Shown one piece after another: positions 24,174 through 35,608 of a stretch of DNA of 62,000 bases. Position numbers and translations under genes: made by a program. The notes below the pieces were generated by a model. That model saw nothing but the letters and a program-made list of their open reading frames with translations. It had not been told where the DNA came from and made no database searches. Position 1 is the stretch's first letter; every line of letters begins with the position of its first letter. Source of the DNA: Acanthaster planci (Eukaryota > Echinodermata > Asteroidea > Valvatida > Acanthasteridae); NCBI RefSeq assembly GCF_001949145.1, contig NW_019091459.1, positions 47,240-109,239 of the forward strand, read 5' to 3'.

Positions 24174-25010
24174 TACATTTAATGGCTAATTTAGAAAGTC
24201 CCAAAAATTATTTTATATTCATAAAATATCTCCGAAGGCTTACCCTTTCCTATCGGTCGAGAGCACGTAAGATGGACTTTTTAACATATCGTAACACTAC
24301 CAACTGATTCCAAACACTCTTCCATTTTTCAAAAGAAACGTTGACTTGTACTTTTAGATACTTTGCATGTAACTTTCAATTATCTTGGTAAACGGTGGTG
24401 TGCATAACACAGCCACTGAGTTGGCAAGGAAATAGTGCAATTAAACTCTTACGTTGATTCATCTCAGTCTGTTCTTCGTCATACGTCGCATAGCAGACGC
24501 CGTGGGCGCTAATTTGCCAGTAATGTCCACAAGTTTTAAGTGTACACATAAACGCACCAGTGTACGGCGATAAGTTACTGCACTTAATTCATTTGATGTT
24601 GTCGTGTTAATTAATACACGTTGAACAAACCTGATCGTCAATTTGATGTCATGCCTCAGTCTGCCTTCTGTCAAAATGAGTATAAATAAAGGACAAACTG
24701 CATAGACGTATGATCAAAGTTACCTAAATATCTTTAAAGTAGCAGTCACCAGTGGGTAAATTTAGATTACCGTTTATATTTAGTATTGGCCACTCACGCA
24801 CTTTGAATTTTGGCATATCTGAGTACGACACAGTACACTACACTAGCAGAATATGATGAAAAGTTGAGTAATATCACGTTTGAATTACGCTAGTTTATGC
24901 AGTGAGTTAATCTTTCGTTCTGGAATATGCTGCCGTGGAGATCTACAATCACAGCTACATACAGTGAAATTATTATAGACGCACATGTTACAAAAATTCC
25001 TCGAACCTTT
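24174..25010. other. No gene recognised
   Basis: AT-rich sequence between two repeat copies, with no domain or splice-bounded frame. Confidence 0.5.
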
Positions 25011-25550
25011 GTTAAATCACGGACCATTTACCCAGGGATGTGCCACTTAAGCTCAGAGCTGGTTCACTGCGTGTTACGGCTGGCGCAATATCAAAGCAGA
25101 AATTAAATCGGATTATGTAACACTTTGTCTATTAATAATAAAACATATATCTCTGTCTACCACTTTGTTTTCTTGTAATTTTTAAGTCAGGGTACACCCT
25201 TTCTAAAAATATGCTGCTCAACATATTTCATCCTAGACATTCTGAGAAAAGTGTACCACAAAATTGGGGAATTTTGCCTCATTAAAACTTCGTTTCTCCT
25301 TGAAATCGATAAATGAAAAATATTTATTCGTCAAAACAAACAGATCTCGGCATTTTCGGCATAACCACGGCTGCACTGTTCGTGCTGCATGCTGCAACCC
25401 GTGTCAAGTGGTCGCGGGTTTTTTCGAGAAAGTCGAGAGCGCCTACGGGGGTAATAGCAATCCGTAACACGCATGAAACCAAGGTCGCACATGTGTTTGC
25501 ACTGGGGCTGCTCGTGGTTGCACATCCCTGGATAAATGGTCCGTGGTTAA
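25011..25550. mobile_element. Non-autonomous inverted-repeat element, about 540 bp
   Basis: GTTAAATCACGGACCATTTA on the left mirrors TAAATGGTCCGTGGTTAA on the right, and similarity extends inward (GTTTTACGGC-type segment near 25.07 kb against CCGTAACACGCA near 25.46 kb), giving arms of roughly 90 bases. No transposase frame. Specific to unit B. Confidence 0.75.
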
Positions 25551-25779
25551 ATTTGACATTTGAAATATGATTTAAACTTATGCGACCTTAGGTCTTTTGT
25601 CTGAGCATCTAGAAATGAAAGGATGTGCTCATTGCGGTAAATATCATTTACAGTGCTGTATTTGCCCTAAATACTATTCCTGAATTATTTTACATCTGAA
25701 TTTTTACCTTTAAATGTCATCAAGCACTCGTATTTTCATTGTATCTGAACTTTTTTTATGAAAGTGGTATTCTCAAATG

Positions 25780-26120
25780 AAAACTCTATGTCAAGGTAAT
25801 AGTCGACAGGTCGTCCGAGATCGTTACCGACTTTCCAAGACCTAAAGCCACAGGTCAAGAAACAAGCGGTCTGACACCAAAGGCCATGACTAACTGTTAT
25901 AAATGGAGATCCATCAGGAATGAATATAAGACCAGATGGTTCCTGGCCAAGAGAAAGACCGACTCTCCAAAACGACATGGATTGTCAGGGATCGATTGTC
26001 TGAGACCAAAACAAGACTGACAGTCTGAGGCCGTTAAGCAAAGACCAAGCCGTCCTGTCCAAGCATGACGACCATACCCAAGGCCTCAACACCACAAAAG
26101 CCATAGACCAACCGTATGAT
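25780..26120. repeat. Degenerate short-unit repeat (GACCAAG / GTCTGAGACC words)
   Basis: Words such as AAGACC, TCTGAGACCA, GGTCTGACACCAAAGGCC and AAAGACCAAGCCGTCC recur at irregular spacing of roughly 20 bases, like an eroded minisatellite. Confidence 0.4.
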
Positions 26121-26878
26121 CAGGCCTACACCAAAGTTTGTCAGGAATTTTGTTGTACTTTAGTTTAGTAAAAAAAATGTATTCTTTGTGTTCCTAAGAG
26201 ATTTGTCTGTGTTTAAGAGGAAGCAGGGGTGTTATTCTAAATATTTAGCCCAACAAGTAGTAATTCTTTTCCTCAGGGAAATTGCCAATTGGAGTTTGGT
26301 GTTAAATAGAACAAAATAGGTTACATATGAGAATTTAACAATCATAAGCATGTCAGGTTATATAATGTAAGTATAATTGTAAATCACATGTTAATCTTCT
26401 ATTACTTCGTGGTGTTGTGACTTTGTGACATACCCGCACTAGCACACATAATGCATGCACTTCCGCTCTCGCTAAACACTGGTGTGCCTCCGGAGTAGTT
26501 GTAGCCGAAATAAAACAGACAATCAAAAATGCCCAAATTATCTTTCATTGGTATTGTTTGAATGCACGAAAGCGGGGCTGGGTGTAAGCGTATTTAATGC
26601 GCAAATTATCGCTCTGCGCATGTTCCGTCTGTCCTGGCTTTGGGGCCGGCTCGCCTTGTAAATACAAGCAATACAGGCATGTTTATCAACTCCGACCTCC
26701 GTATGTACAGTATGTTATAGACTGTATGTTTAAAACCTACGTTAAACATGACAATGTGATTTAAAATATGTACAGTTCCTCGGCTCAGGTTTACTAATTC
26801 GTGTACATCAATGTTTTTTAACAAAAGTCAAATAGACGGGGTAGGATTTTATACTTTAGTAGTGAGGTTGGCCCCTTC
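26121..26878. other. No gene recognised
   Basis: AT-rich sequence without recognisable coding or repeat content. Confidence 0.5.
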
Positions 26879-26980
26879 TCATTCAACTAGCTTCCCTATC
26901 ACTGGCTGCCGAAAAGATATACAGTTTCTGACATAGCAGAAGTTGACATTAAATTGGTACAGGGCCCCACCTGGTGGACT
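26879..26980 (-). pseudogene. Candidate tail exon, unit B copy
   Basis: Minus strand. The acceptor (TTCATTGTCCTCAG) and first codons (SPP) match the unit A exon at 12030-12211. The frame stays open for 33 codons and ends in TGA. The tyrosine motif seen in unit A is not kept. It would belong to a third gene copy to its right, whose 5' exons I could not find. Confidence 0.3.
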
Positions 26981-27909
26981 CTGAGGACAATGAAAAACAG
27001 GAGCGTAAATAATAACCTTATTAAGCACTTTACATTTGTGACTTGTCAAATGCGTTGCTTCCTTCCCCATGGCGTACCTAGGGAGGCAGAATGGATTTTC
27101 CTTTCTAAAAATATCGGTCCATTCTTATAATCTGTATGACTCTTGCAGGACCAACCACTGTCAGCTGTATGTTGTTTTCAAACCCCTAAGACCTTCTAAT
27201 GGCATCTAAATTGACTTAAAATTGATTTGATGGTGTCCCTGGGTGCCTACCAAAGCCTACAAATAAAAAATAAACTGCAGGGAAAAAGTTAATTATCTTT
27301 TAACCCCATAAAGATTTTTTTAACCTTTCTTTTTTCTAGAGTGGAGGATAATACCCAACCCCCGCCTCCCCAGTCCCTCCTAAATTCGCCCCCCTCAAGA
27401 ATAGAAAGCAGAATGTGGTGGTCTTCGAAACGCTTTTGAAAGGTGTTACGGACGCAGCAACAACAGACCAGCGCACGGCAGAAGATTGAAATAAAACGTC
27501 ATGAAAATTTGTTCGGCAGTCAACAAAATGGAACACAGGGGTAGCATGCAAACAATTACATTTATATTAAAAAACAATCAACCCCAACACCTTGTTAATT
27601 AAAAGCAAAGCGTGCAAAGCAAAAGATAAATGGCCAAACTTAAGTTACACGCAAAAAAGAATAAAGTTCACATACCGGTTTCTAAATAAGAATGCCTTGG
27701 TGCCCTACTGACAGGGAAATAAGGGAAGGGGAGTGCGGAGTCACCCGCCGACCCGCCAAGATGTGTCAAAACCCGGATAAAGAAACACCTCTCAAGGTAG
27801 CGGTAGCACAGACATCCAACCCGCCTCCCCCCCGTCAGCCCACTCACTGGCAGTCGATTCCTCTAGTACGACTTCGCAGACCGACGGCTATATCCAGCAA
27901 GAAATGGGA

Positions 27910-28050
27910 TTGAGGGACCCCCCCCAACATGTCCAATCCCTATACACATTCCAGACTATTGTTACCTAACACCCCCCCCCATGTCTGAAAGGAATTCCCC
28001 AGATTCCTGCGAGACAATGACCAAAACAAAGCAGTCGGGGTTCTCTCCGT
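27910..28050. repeat. Inverted partner of 12425-12545
   Basis: The reverse complement reads GTGTTAGGTAACAATAGTCT and GTGTATAGGGATTGGACATG, as in unit A. C runs near 27.92 and 27.97 kb are part of the match. Confidence 0.7.
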
Positions 28051-28654
28051 CTCATACCTTGCTGCATATGCCGACGGTGGAAACTCTACTCAGCATCCGA
28101 ACCCTACCCAAGCCAGTTGATAACCCCAGGCCGACACGAACAACGCCCTTATTATAACATAACTTCAACATACCACAAATCAACGAAGCAGTTAACAATT
28201 AATCAAAACACAAAGGTAAGTATGTGGGTAAGATTCTGGCACATTACAATACAAAGGGCCTTACATTCTGAAAATTCCATCCGTAACAAAGGTCAAGGAA
28301 TAATACTATACCATTAGGTCGTCTGTGGCCCTCAGCAAACAACAAGTTGGATTACTAACTCAGAAGAAACATCTTCTCTGAGCCAAATTGCGACTCGGAT
28401 AGAAAGTTATGTTTCTTCGTGAATGATATTAATCTAGCGTATACATGTCCTAACTAGTCCAAGCCTTTGCGAACAGACAATACTGAGGTAGATCCAAAAT
28501 TACCAATGTCTTGTTTATTAGCTCCCTAAGGGAGAAATACCACGGACCTACCGAAGGTGTAAGTTACCGATTAACCAAGCAAGGATATTACCTTGCCTGT
28601 TTAATGACAAACGAGCTTAGTTATCAATTTCAGAAGCCCTGTTTCGTTGGGTAT

Positions 28655-28716
28655 TTTGTACAGGGAATCTACAGTTTCCTCTTGCGTAACTGGAGTCAAG
28701 AGAAAAGTGTGGACAC
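28655..28716 (-). pseudogene. Candidate exon conserved between units (partner at about 14320-14381)
   Basis: After a pyrimidine-rich CCTTGCCGATAG acceptor the minus strand reads a frame with FLLTPVTQEETVDSLYKI. The unit A counterpart after CTTGCCAATAG reads FLTPVFKQEGTIDS and then stops. The same frame is the most similar one in both copies, which is mild evidence for past coding. Confidence 0.25.
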
Positions 28717-28749
28717 CTATCGGCAAGGAAAGAGTCACGTGTAGTATTA

Positions 28750-30110
28750 CAATTTGAAGCTTATATTAAAGTTGGGTGTCAATAATTACAAAAGCTATCG
28801 GATGCACCAGGATTGTCCTTGTCATCACCCACTGTCGCACTGTCCTCTTTGACGACAAAAATGAAGTAGGATTTTTTTCTTTCCCTTTAAGTTTATTATA
28901 AAGAAAATTGATTAAATCCCACGTTCCTTTTACCTCACTCCATCCCTGGTCAAATTTCTTGTAAACGTACAGAGCATTTCCAAGCCGATCGTTATTAGAG
29001 CTTTTTGTGTCTAATAACGTTAAAGAAACGCCCGTGGAATGTATTGCCAGTGTTTCATTTTTCGCATCGTGGAATGTGTTTTTGAGTTTGTTCCGTCAGA
29101 ATCAAATGACTACCTGTACTGTGTGAAATATTTCACCTTTTAACCTTAAGCTATTGCCGGGAAGATTTGACCGTCATTTGACAAAGTTTTGACAGTTTAT
29201 TTTTTGACGAACATTATTCAATAACAGCCTTGAGTGTTCAGCGTATCCGTATATTATCCTCAGACGTCCGCAGATGTCATCCACACTTTATCTTCAGAAT
29301 CTTCAAGAGGTTGTCGAGAGATGGTACCCAAACAAATGTAATCCACTCACACCATGAAGTACAGACGGTTTTTTTTTTGTCGACATGTAATTGACAGCCA
29401 CGCATGACGTTCCCACGACGTTACATAAATGAATGCGCGCTTTCTATACAGGAGGTAAGTAGCTGTTAAACTACTTGCTGGACATTGCAATGGTGTATAA
29501 TTCACGTTTGGTATATCCAGCACAGAGATGTCTTTTATTAAATGTTTAATCCCACATGTGAGACTAATAGTGTGGTGCTACTGGATGTTCTATGAAAAGG
29601 AAAGGTGAAAGTTGTGAAGGGGACAGGGCTTTGTGTTTCTTTTAAATTTTAATCATAAATTGCATGGAAATCGTAAATATTATTATTCAGCTTACGTGAC
29701 AGCGGGCAGCCTCAAAACTTGAGTTAGTCTTTGAAATCCAGATTCAGACCCTCCCCGAGATTGCCATCACTTAGCGGCATCACTGGGCAAACCTCTTGCC
29801 TCAAGTCAAGACAGACGGCTAAATCGAAGTCTACGCGCAATATTATATACTACTTGAAAAGAACGATCACGTGATTCTATAAGTCATCACTGGCCGCAAC
29901 TGTTTCCTTCATTTACTTATTTTTGGGATTTATGTTTTCATTTATTTTGTTCCATAGTTTCGATAGAAAAAGTAACATTTATGATGGAGATGACGCCGTT
30001 TAGACCAAGAAGATGGTGGACATAATTTAACGTGAAGTTACAGTCGAAATTGAAGCTGACACCTTTGTGGTAGCCGCTAGTTGGCGAGTAACTCGTGGGT
30101 AACTTTGGAT
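28750..30110. other. No gene recognised; insert specific to unit B
   Basis: No counterpart in unit A, where 14.42 kb passes almost directly to 14.48 kb. No coding signal. Confidence 0.5.
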
Positions 30111-30572
30111 TTCTTTAAAAAGGAAACCCCGAGAATTATCCAGGAACTAAAAGAAATTGACTTCCCTTTCTGATGCTGATAAACGTTTGTTGTGGAAGGA
30201 AATCAGACTCAGTAGCGTAAATTTGTGTCACATGTCTGTGGATGAGGAATTTTGAGGGGATAACTTGCCCGGCCATGGAAATATGAAAAGTAGGGGTGGG
30301 CTGCTGTAATATATATTCCATTCCTGCAGAATGTTACATCACAATGATGTAAGTATGACTATTTTGGTTGTTCTCCCTTTTTGAGAACTATTGAATACAG
30401 TTTGGTTCTCGGAAAGGCCGAAAAAATTCGTCATATCCGCCTTATTTTTTTCTCACCACGAAACAAAGGGCAGGGGTGATTCAACAACACATCCCCTGGT
30501 CAAAAAGTGTGAGAAGAGGGTATGTACCTCACCAAGCATCCCCGAATTTACACCTATACTCACCAATCACAT
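30111..30572 (+). repeat. Interspersed repeat family R, copy 1
   Basis: It shares blocks with the reverse complement of 37.79-38.26 kb and 41.81-42.19 kb: a GATAACTTGCCCGGCCATGG-type block, a CTGAGTCTGATT-type border, and TTTTTCTCACCACGAAACAA with a C-rich block following. Confidence 0.6.
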
Positions 30573-30634
30573 TACAGAGCGCGTTGGGCATTTCCTTTGA
30601 AAAAAATAACAATGTCCAACCTTTTCAGGTGAGC

Positions 30635-31922
30635 TAGCCTTTGATCAAGGTGCCCACGGCAAAATGGATCGTTTCTCAAGAGCGAGTAGCTGGAGGAGAC
30701 TAGTTTAAGCACCAAACCAACGCACGAAGAAAGACAACACGACAAACCGCACGCACGCCCGCACGCCTTTGAAGTCCCGTTTCGGTAGCAGATACGATAT
30801 ACGCATATGAATAAGTCTCCACCAATCAAAACGATCGCCTCTGTCGTGCAATTACATCATGCATGTATGAATTATTCAGCGTTACAAGGACGCGCGTATT
30901 CAACATGGCGTCTTTTTCAGCAGTGGTGTCAGCTCTAGACGACGATGCAGCACCGAAGCTTGGGATTCCGATCAACAAATTGAAATTGTAGGTAATGTTG
31001 GCCGTGAAGGCTGTTCTGGAGGGTTGAGACGTATTTGTCAAAATGAGCAATGGCAAAAGTTTCATAGGCACTATACCAGACCGCCGCACCGTTGCGCAAA
31101 GACTTCATGGACGTAAGTTGCCTAGGGGTGCACCACTACAAATAGATTCCCATAGACTGCAATGATAAATCCCCACACTTTGCAATAATGTAAAAAATAC
31201 TCACAACTCTCACAGGTGTCCAGGCTGCACAGAAATACGATGGTCGACATGTCCTCTTTCATTTTCCTTTCAATTTTCGGGGAGTTGACCTATGAATTTT
31301 TGAGAAATTTTCACCAGAAGCAGACCACCCCTAAAATGAAGAAAATGTCCCTGCCCAGAAAAGTAGCCATTTTGAAAAACCATCTCTCTGCAAAACGGCC
31401 AAATAGTGCCATTTTCGGACTCAATTGCATCCAAGTTACTCAGAATTTGAAGCCTAGAGTCTGGGCCAGGGGTTCAGTGCCATATTTCTCCAATTCCTCA
31501 ATTTCATGGCTCTCAGGACTCTCTAATAGAGAATATTTTGAGTGTATAACTTTTATTAATGAGCTCGGCGGACATATTTAGGGCCTTTTTGCGAGGGTGC
31601 AATCCTAGATATGCTAGGCCTACTTAGTCCCCCAAAACACGTTTGGTTCAGAGAAATGTGAATAATTCATAAACATTAGCATATTGAATAATTCAGATAA
31701 ACCACTGGAAACAAAGTTCCAAAGGCGTTTGCTGCGGCGCACAAAGTCCACGACACACACTGCTCGGGTACTGCGTGCTCATTCATGGTTTATTTCGGGC
31801 GTGCGTGCGGTTCGTCGTGTAGTCTTCCTTTGTTCGTTGGTTTAGTGATAAAACTAGTCTCCTCCAGCTAATCGCTCTTGAGCGTCGACCCATTTCGCTG
31901 CGGGCGCCCTGATCAAAGGCTA
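30635..31922. mobile_element. Element with long inverted repeats (about 140-base arms, 1.3 kb)
   Basis: Left arm 30635-30775 and right arm 31782-31922 are reverse complements at high identity, sharing GCCTTTGATCA, AGCTGGAGGAGACTAGTTT and CGAACCGCACGCACGCCCG-like words. The interior has a 121-codon plus-strand frame that resembles no transposase. Foldback or long-TIR DNA element, or an inverted duplication. Specific to unit B. Confidence 0.7.
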
Positions 31923-33206
31923 CATGAGAGCGTGATACATGAGCTTTCGCCGCCCGTAGCCATAATTATTTCCTTGACAACATTTTTGAGGCGCATTGTT
32001 TCCACCTGCGCCCTGGAGAAGGACGGTGGGTGATAAGCGAATTCACTAGGACGCTTGTGGTAAAACTAAAAGAGAGGTTGGGCTGTTCATGATGCATAGA
32101 CTCGGGGTTTTGGGGGGTAGGGCGGAAGCGCAATATTTGGAAGACGAACACTTTGCTCTTTCAGAACCCATTAATATGCTTCATCTTTTTTTATTAAATT
32201 TGTTTGAGATCACGAGGTGAGAATATGTTTTGTAATTAAATTGTCCACTATAAACGCAGAGGGAAAACCTCTATCAAAAAGAGCCAGTTTCTCATAACTC
32301 TACTCCAAGGAGTGAAAAACAACCTAAAATAACGAAAAATTACTCCAAACCAGTGGAAATTGCTCAAAAAAGAAGCCAAATAAGGGCAACTCTTTATCAA
32401 GTTATCCTTTATATAGGTCCTCAGCATATTGGAAGTTGTAGACTTCTGGGGGGTGGCTTTCACTCTTTTAGAGTGGTTTGAATTACTCTTGAATTACTTT
32501 TAAAGATTATTATTTGACTCCATTACCTGTAGAGAGCAGAGCTTTAGATTGTTTACTTCATCAACGGTACAGTTGATGCAGTAAACAGTATCAACTGCAA
32601 ACAATTTCAACCCTCGAAGAAAAATCATGGGAAAACAAACCTTGGGTCTCAGTTTTGGCTGATTTTAAACAAAGACACATTTTAACTGGCAATTTAGACA
32701 GGATCGTTCTCTTAGTCTTCGACCTCAAACGCTACCGTACTCATGTGTCCATGCGGAGTCTAATACCTCCCACCAACGCCCATTGCACCTTTTTCGTACT
32801 GTAGTTAATGAACCTTTAGCTGCTGGTAAAGAGGGTCATTGCTGTATCTCTGGCACTGTGTGCAACCCTCGCTGTCCCAGTTTCCCAGAGCCAGAGCGGC
32901 ACAAAGCAAGACAATTTAATAACTGCGATTAATGTTTCTTGATGGGGTGTGCAGTCATTGTGTTTATGTTTATTTTCACAAGCAAAAGTTACAGTGTTAG
33001 CTTTATAATATTAAAGAACATGACATGAATTCGATATGACCTTTAAAAAGTACTTAATCAGCTGCTATCACTTTCGCTACAATACGAGAATTGCCATACA
33101 CAGTAAAAGTTTCTTGTATCAGGTCTGTATCGAGTTCCTTTTAAGGGGGAGAAGGCGTGACACGGGACAGAGTGCTAAATGGTAGAACGGGCTTTGATCT
33201 CTCTTA

Positions 33207-33370
33207 TCCAACCTTTGAACAAGGAATGCTGCAAAGTGTACCAGACAAGATTAGCACGGCTCAGTAATCGCATTGGACTCTTGGCTGAAGAAGATGGCAC
33301 TTCTCAGATCATTGAATGTACTGAATGCATTACACAATTGCTTCGAGAAAAAACTGATAACTCCCCCTAA
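33207..33370 (+). other. Conserved open fragment shared by both units (partner 19010-19170)
   Basis: The plus strand reads RLARLSNRIGLLAEEDGTSQ followed by IIECTEC. Unit A reads GFLAEEDETSLIIERTQC, with a single-base indel upstream. The shared frame hints at past coding, but no donor or acceptor is convincing. Confidence 0.25.
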
Positions 33371-33751
33371 ATTAAACAAAAAACTATATATTATCCATGG
33401 CCATGACACTTATATACCCCTTTTCAACTTAAAGTTTCTTTTACGTATATTTTACTTCAGGAATGGAATACATGACTTTGCAAAGTAGGATATATTCTCC
33501 ACGCGCTTCACCACATGTCCCAATCATTAGTGTGCTGGGCATAAGATGTAACATTTGTAACAAAATGGGTAAAACAAAATAAACATACAAAATACAACAC
33601 TCGATTGGTTTTTAATATTTTGAACGAGAGAACCCCAGAATATGCATGAATTGGTTGTTCTAATCCACGACACTAATATGTCCAAGGAGATGGTCCGTAA
33701 TGCATCCATTATTTCGTTCGTACTTTTCAGACCACGTGACTCACGCAGAGG

Positions 33752-33952
33752 TTAAGGCGCCTTTCCATATGTTTGTTGGGGGGTGCTTTGCATACACGAT
33801 GTGTTCGCGTGTTTCACTTTCATTGACACAAAAATCGACTCCATTAACAAAATATAATTGTGCGTTGCGTTCGACCGTCAAACAATCTCTCCTGCGTTGA
33901 TGGATACACAACACTTGGCGCAAGTGTGGACGTGCATATGGAAAGGCGCTTT
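33752..33952. mobile_element. Short palindromic-ended element, copy 1
   Basis: The ends AAGGCGCCTTTCCATATG and CATATGGAAAGGCGCTTT are reverse complements. The interior matches 34.60-34.72 kb in opposite orientation. Confidence 0.7.
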
Positions 33953-34594
33953 CAGTCAGTATGAATTGTCTCCTGGGCGCTTTAAACCATTCCATAAGTT
34001 GGAACTGTGACACTTGGGTTCCTTTAGATGTAAGTGAACCAGCAATGACAAGAAGCAACACCCAAATTAATAACGTAACATGGATTCAGATTTGTGGTGT
34101 CACTTCATCCCAAACACACGCCCCAGGAGTAGGAAATTTTTGAATGAAATTCCATAAGTTTACCCAAGTAAGATTTTGCATTTGGTAGCTAAGCAACAAC
34201 AGGCTGTCATTAGGTCAGGTCTATCAATATGTTTTTCTCTCTTGCAAGTAGTCAATGTTGTGCCCCGCAGTATTTGCTTTATTACAGTTCGTCAAGTTTT
34301 GCTAGTATAATACCTTTATCTTCTCACTTTATTCAACTGACTCCAAACAGTCTATAAATATATTTGGAAATGGAGGCCTATTTTTTGTCACGACTTTGTA
34401 GTGAACGTTGGAGGCGCTACGAATCACAGATTGTTGACATTAGTCGGTGGCACAAAGCCATGTCGACGAGTGTGGTAGGATGAGGAACTACCATAATCCT
34501 GAAACCGCCTGGTGGTGGAAATTCCAAGCAGAAAGCGGGTGGTGTCAAGACTTGCCCCAAGCGTTGCCGACATCAATGTCGCTCCCGGAGCGAT

Positions 34595-34724
34595 TGTAAC
34601 CGTCGAACGTAACGCACACGCGTGTTACGTTAAAGAAGTCGATTTTTGTGTCCATCAAAGTGAAACGCACGAACGCATCGTGTACGCAACGCACCCCAAA
34701 ACGTTTTGGAAAGGCGCCTTTAGC
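34595..34724. mobile_element. Short palindromic-ended element, partial copy 2 (reverse orientation to copy 1)
   Basis: It shares ACCGTCGAACGTAACGCAC, GTCGATTTTTGTGTC, AAAGTGAAAC and the GGAAAGGCGCCTTTA end with the reverse complement of 33.75-33.95 kb. The other end is not recognised. Confidence 0.65.
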
Positions 34725-34739
34725 TTGAGGTGAGCATGC

Positions 34740-35608
34740 ACATCATGTGTAACGTGCTTCATATAGTGCGCTGATCTTACATCAAAAAGTGCATTACAGG
34801 GTTGTGTATTCTATGCTGTCTCCATTTCTTGGAGCTTTACGCATACATAATTTTGCGGTTCAAAAAATCGAAAATAACGTGAAAACTTTTATGCTTGTTT
34901 AATTCCATTCCAAACTACTGTGACGTGGTGGATAGTCAATGGTCAAGAGTCAAAAGAGGTGTGTGTGCAGAGGATATGTTCTGCGCATTCCCCACGGTTT
35001 GCAATTGGTATTCCTAACATGAAAAAATACAGTTCCTGTTACATCCGTGGTTTGGGTTGATTTCTCTTTGGTTTTTCAAAGGATGAGACTGCTGGCCACA
35101 CCGAGTTTCTAAGTAAAACATCGTAAAGATAACACACTTTTATGGGCAGGCTCTTTGAAATTAATTTAAGTTGCATTCATGCAGAATATCCAGAATTGGG
35201 TCACTCATCACAAACAAACAAAATGTTTTGTTTTCTTCTACTTTTACTTCATTGAATTCATTTTCAATTTCTGCACATTATCCAGAGTTAACCTTCACAA
35301 ATATATCTTACCGGTTGACAAATTCCCGCCAGGGAGGAACAGCTGAACGTCTGGAATCGGAATTGCACCATTGGCAAACAAACAAACAAACAAACAAACA
35401 AAAAATTGGAATTTACAACTTCCATTTACAAATTTGGAATAATTAATTGTCAACTTTTAAAGCTTTGTCATTCGGAAGATTTTGTTCAGAGCCGTTTATA
35501 AAATTCACTTTGAACACATGTCGATTTCGGGAAAAAATAACACTAAAACATATTGCAGTCCTAATTTAACTTAAGAGAGTTAATCATTTCACCAGCACTC
35601 CTATTGCA
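34740..35608. other. Gene-free stretch downstream of the Death-NHL gene
   Basis: It holds the (CAAA)n tract near 35.38 kb. No other feature; no clear AATAAA for the minus-strand gene. Confidence 0.5.
35375..35405. repeat. (CAAA)n microsatellite
   Basis: About seven CAAA units in a row. Confidence 0.9.

Larger units (their letters stand above)
19970..33450. repeat. Tandem duplication unit B (about 13.5 kb, diverged)
   Basis: Direct-order partner of the block at 9.45-19.24 kb; the matching segments are listed there. It carries the intact GPCR. Extra sequence relative to unit A lies at 22.2-26.9 kb (a MITE-like repeat copy, a 540-base inverted-repeat element and unclassified sequence) and at 28.75-32.2 kb (a 1.3 kb inverted-repeat element and others). 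The segment at 27.91-28.05 kb matches unit A in reverse orientation. Confidence 0.82.

Noticed and set aside
31216-31581. 121-codon frame inside the long inverted-repeat element as a transposase
   Set aside because: No catalytic motif or family resemblance; probably chance.
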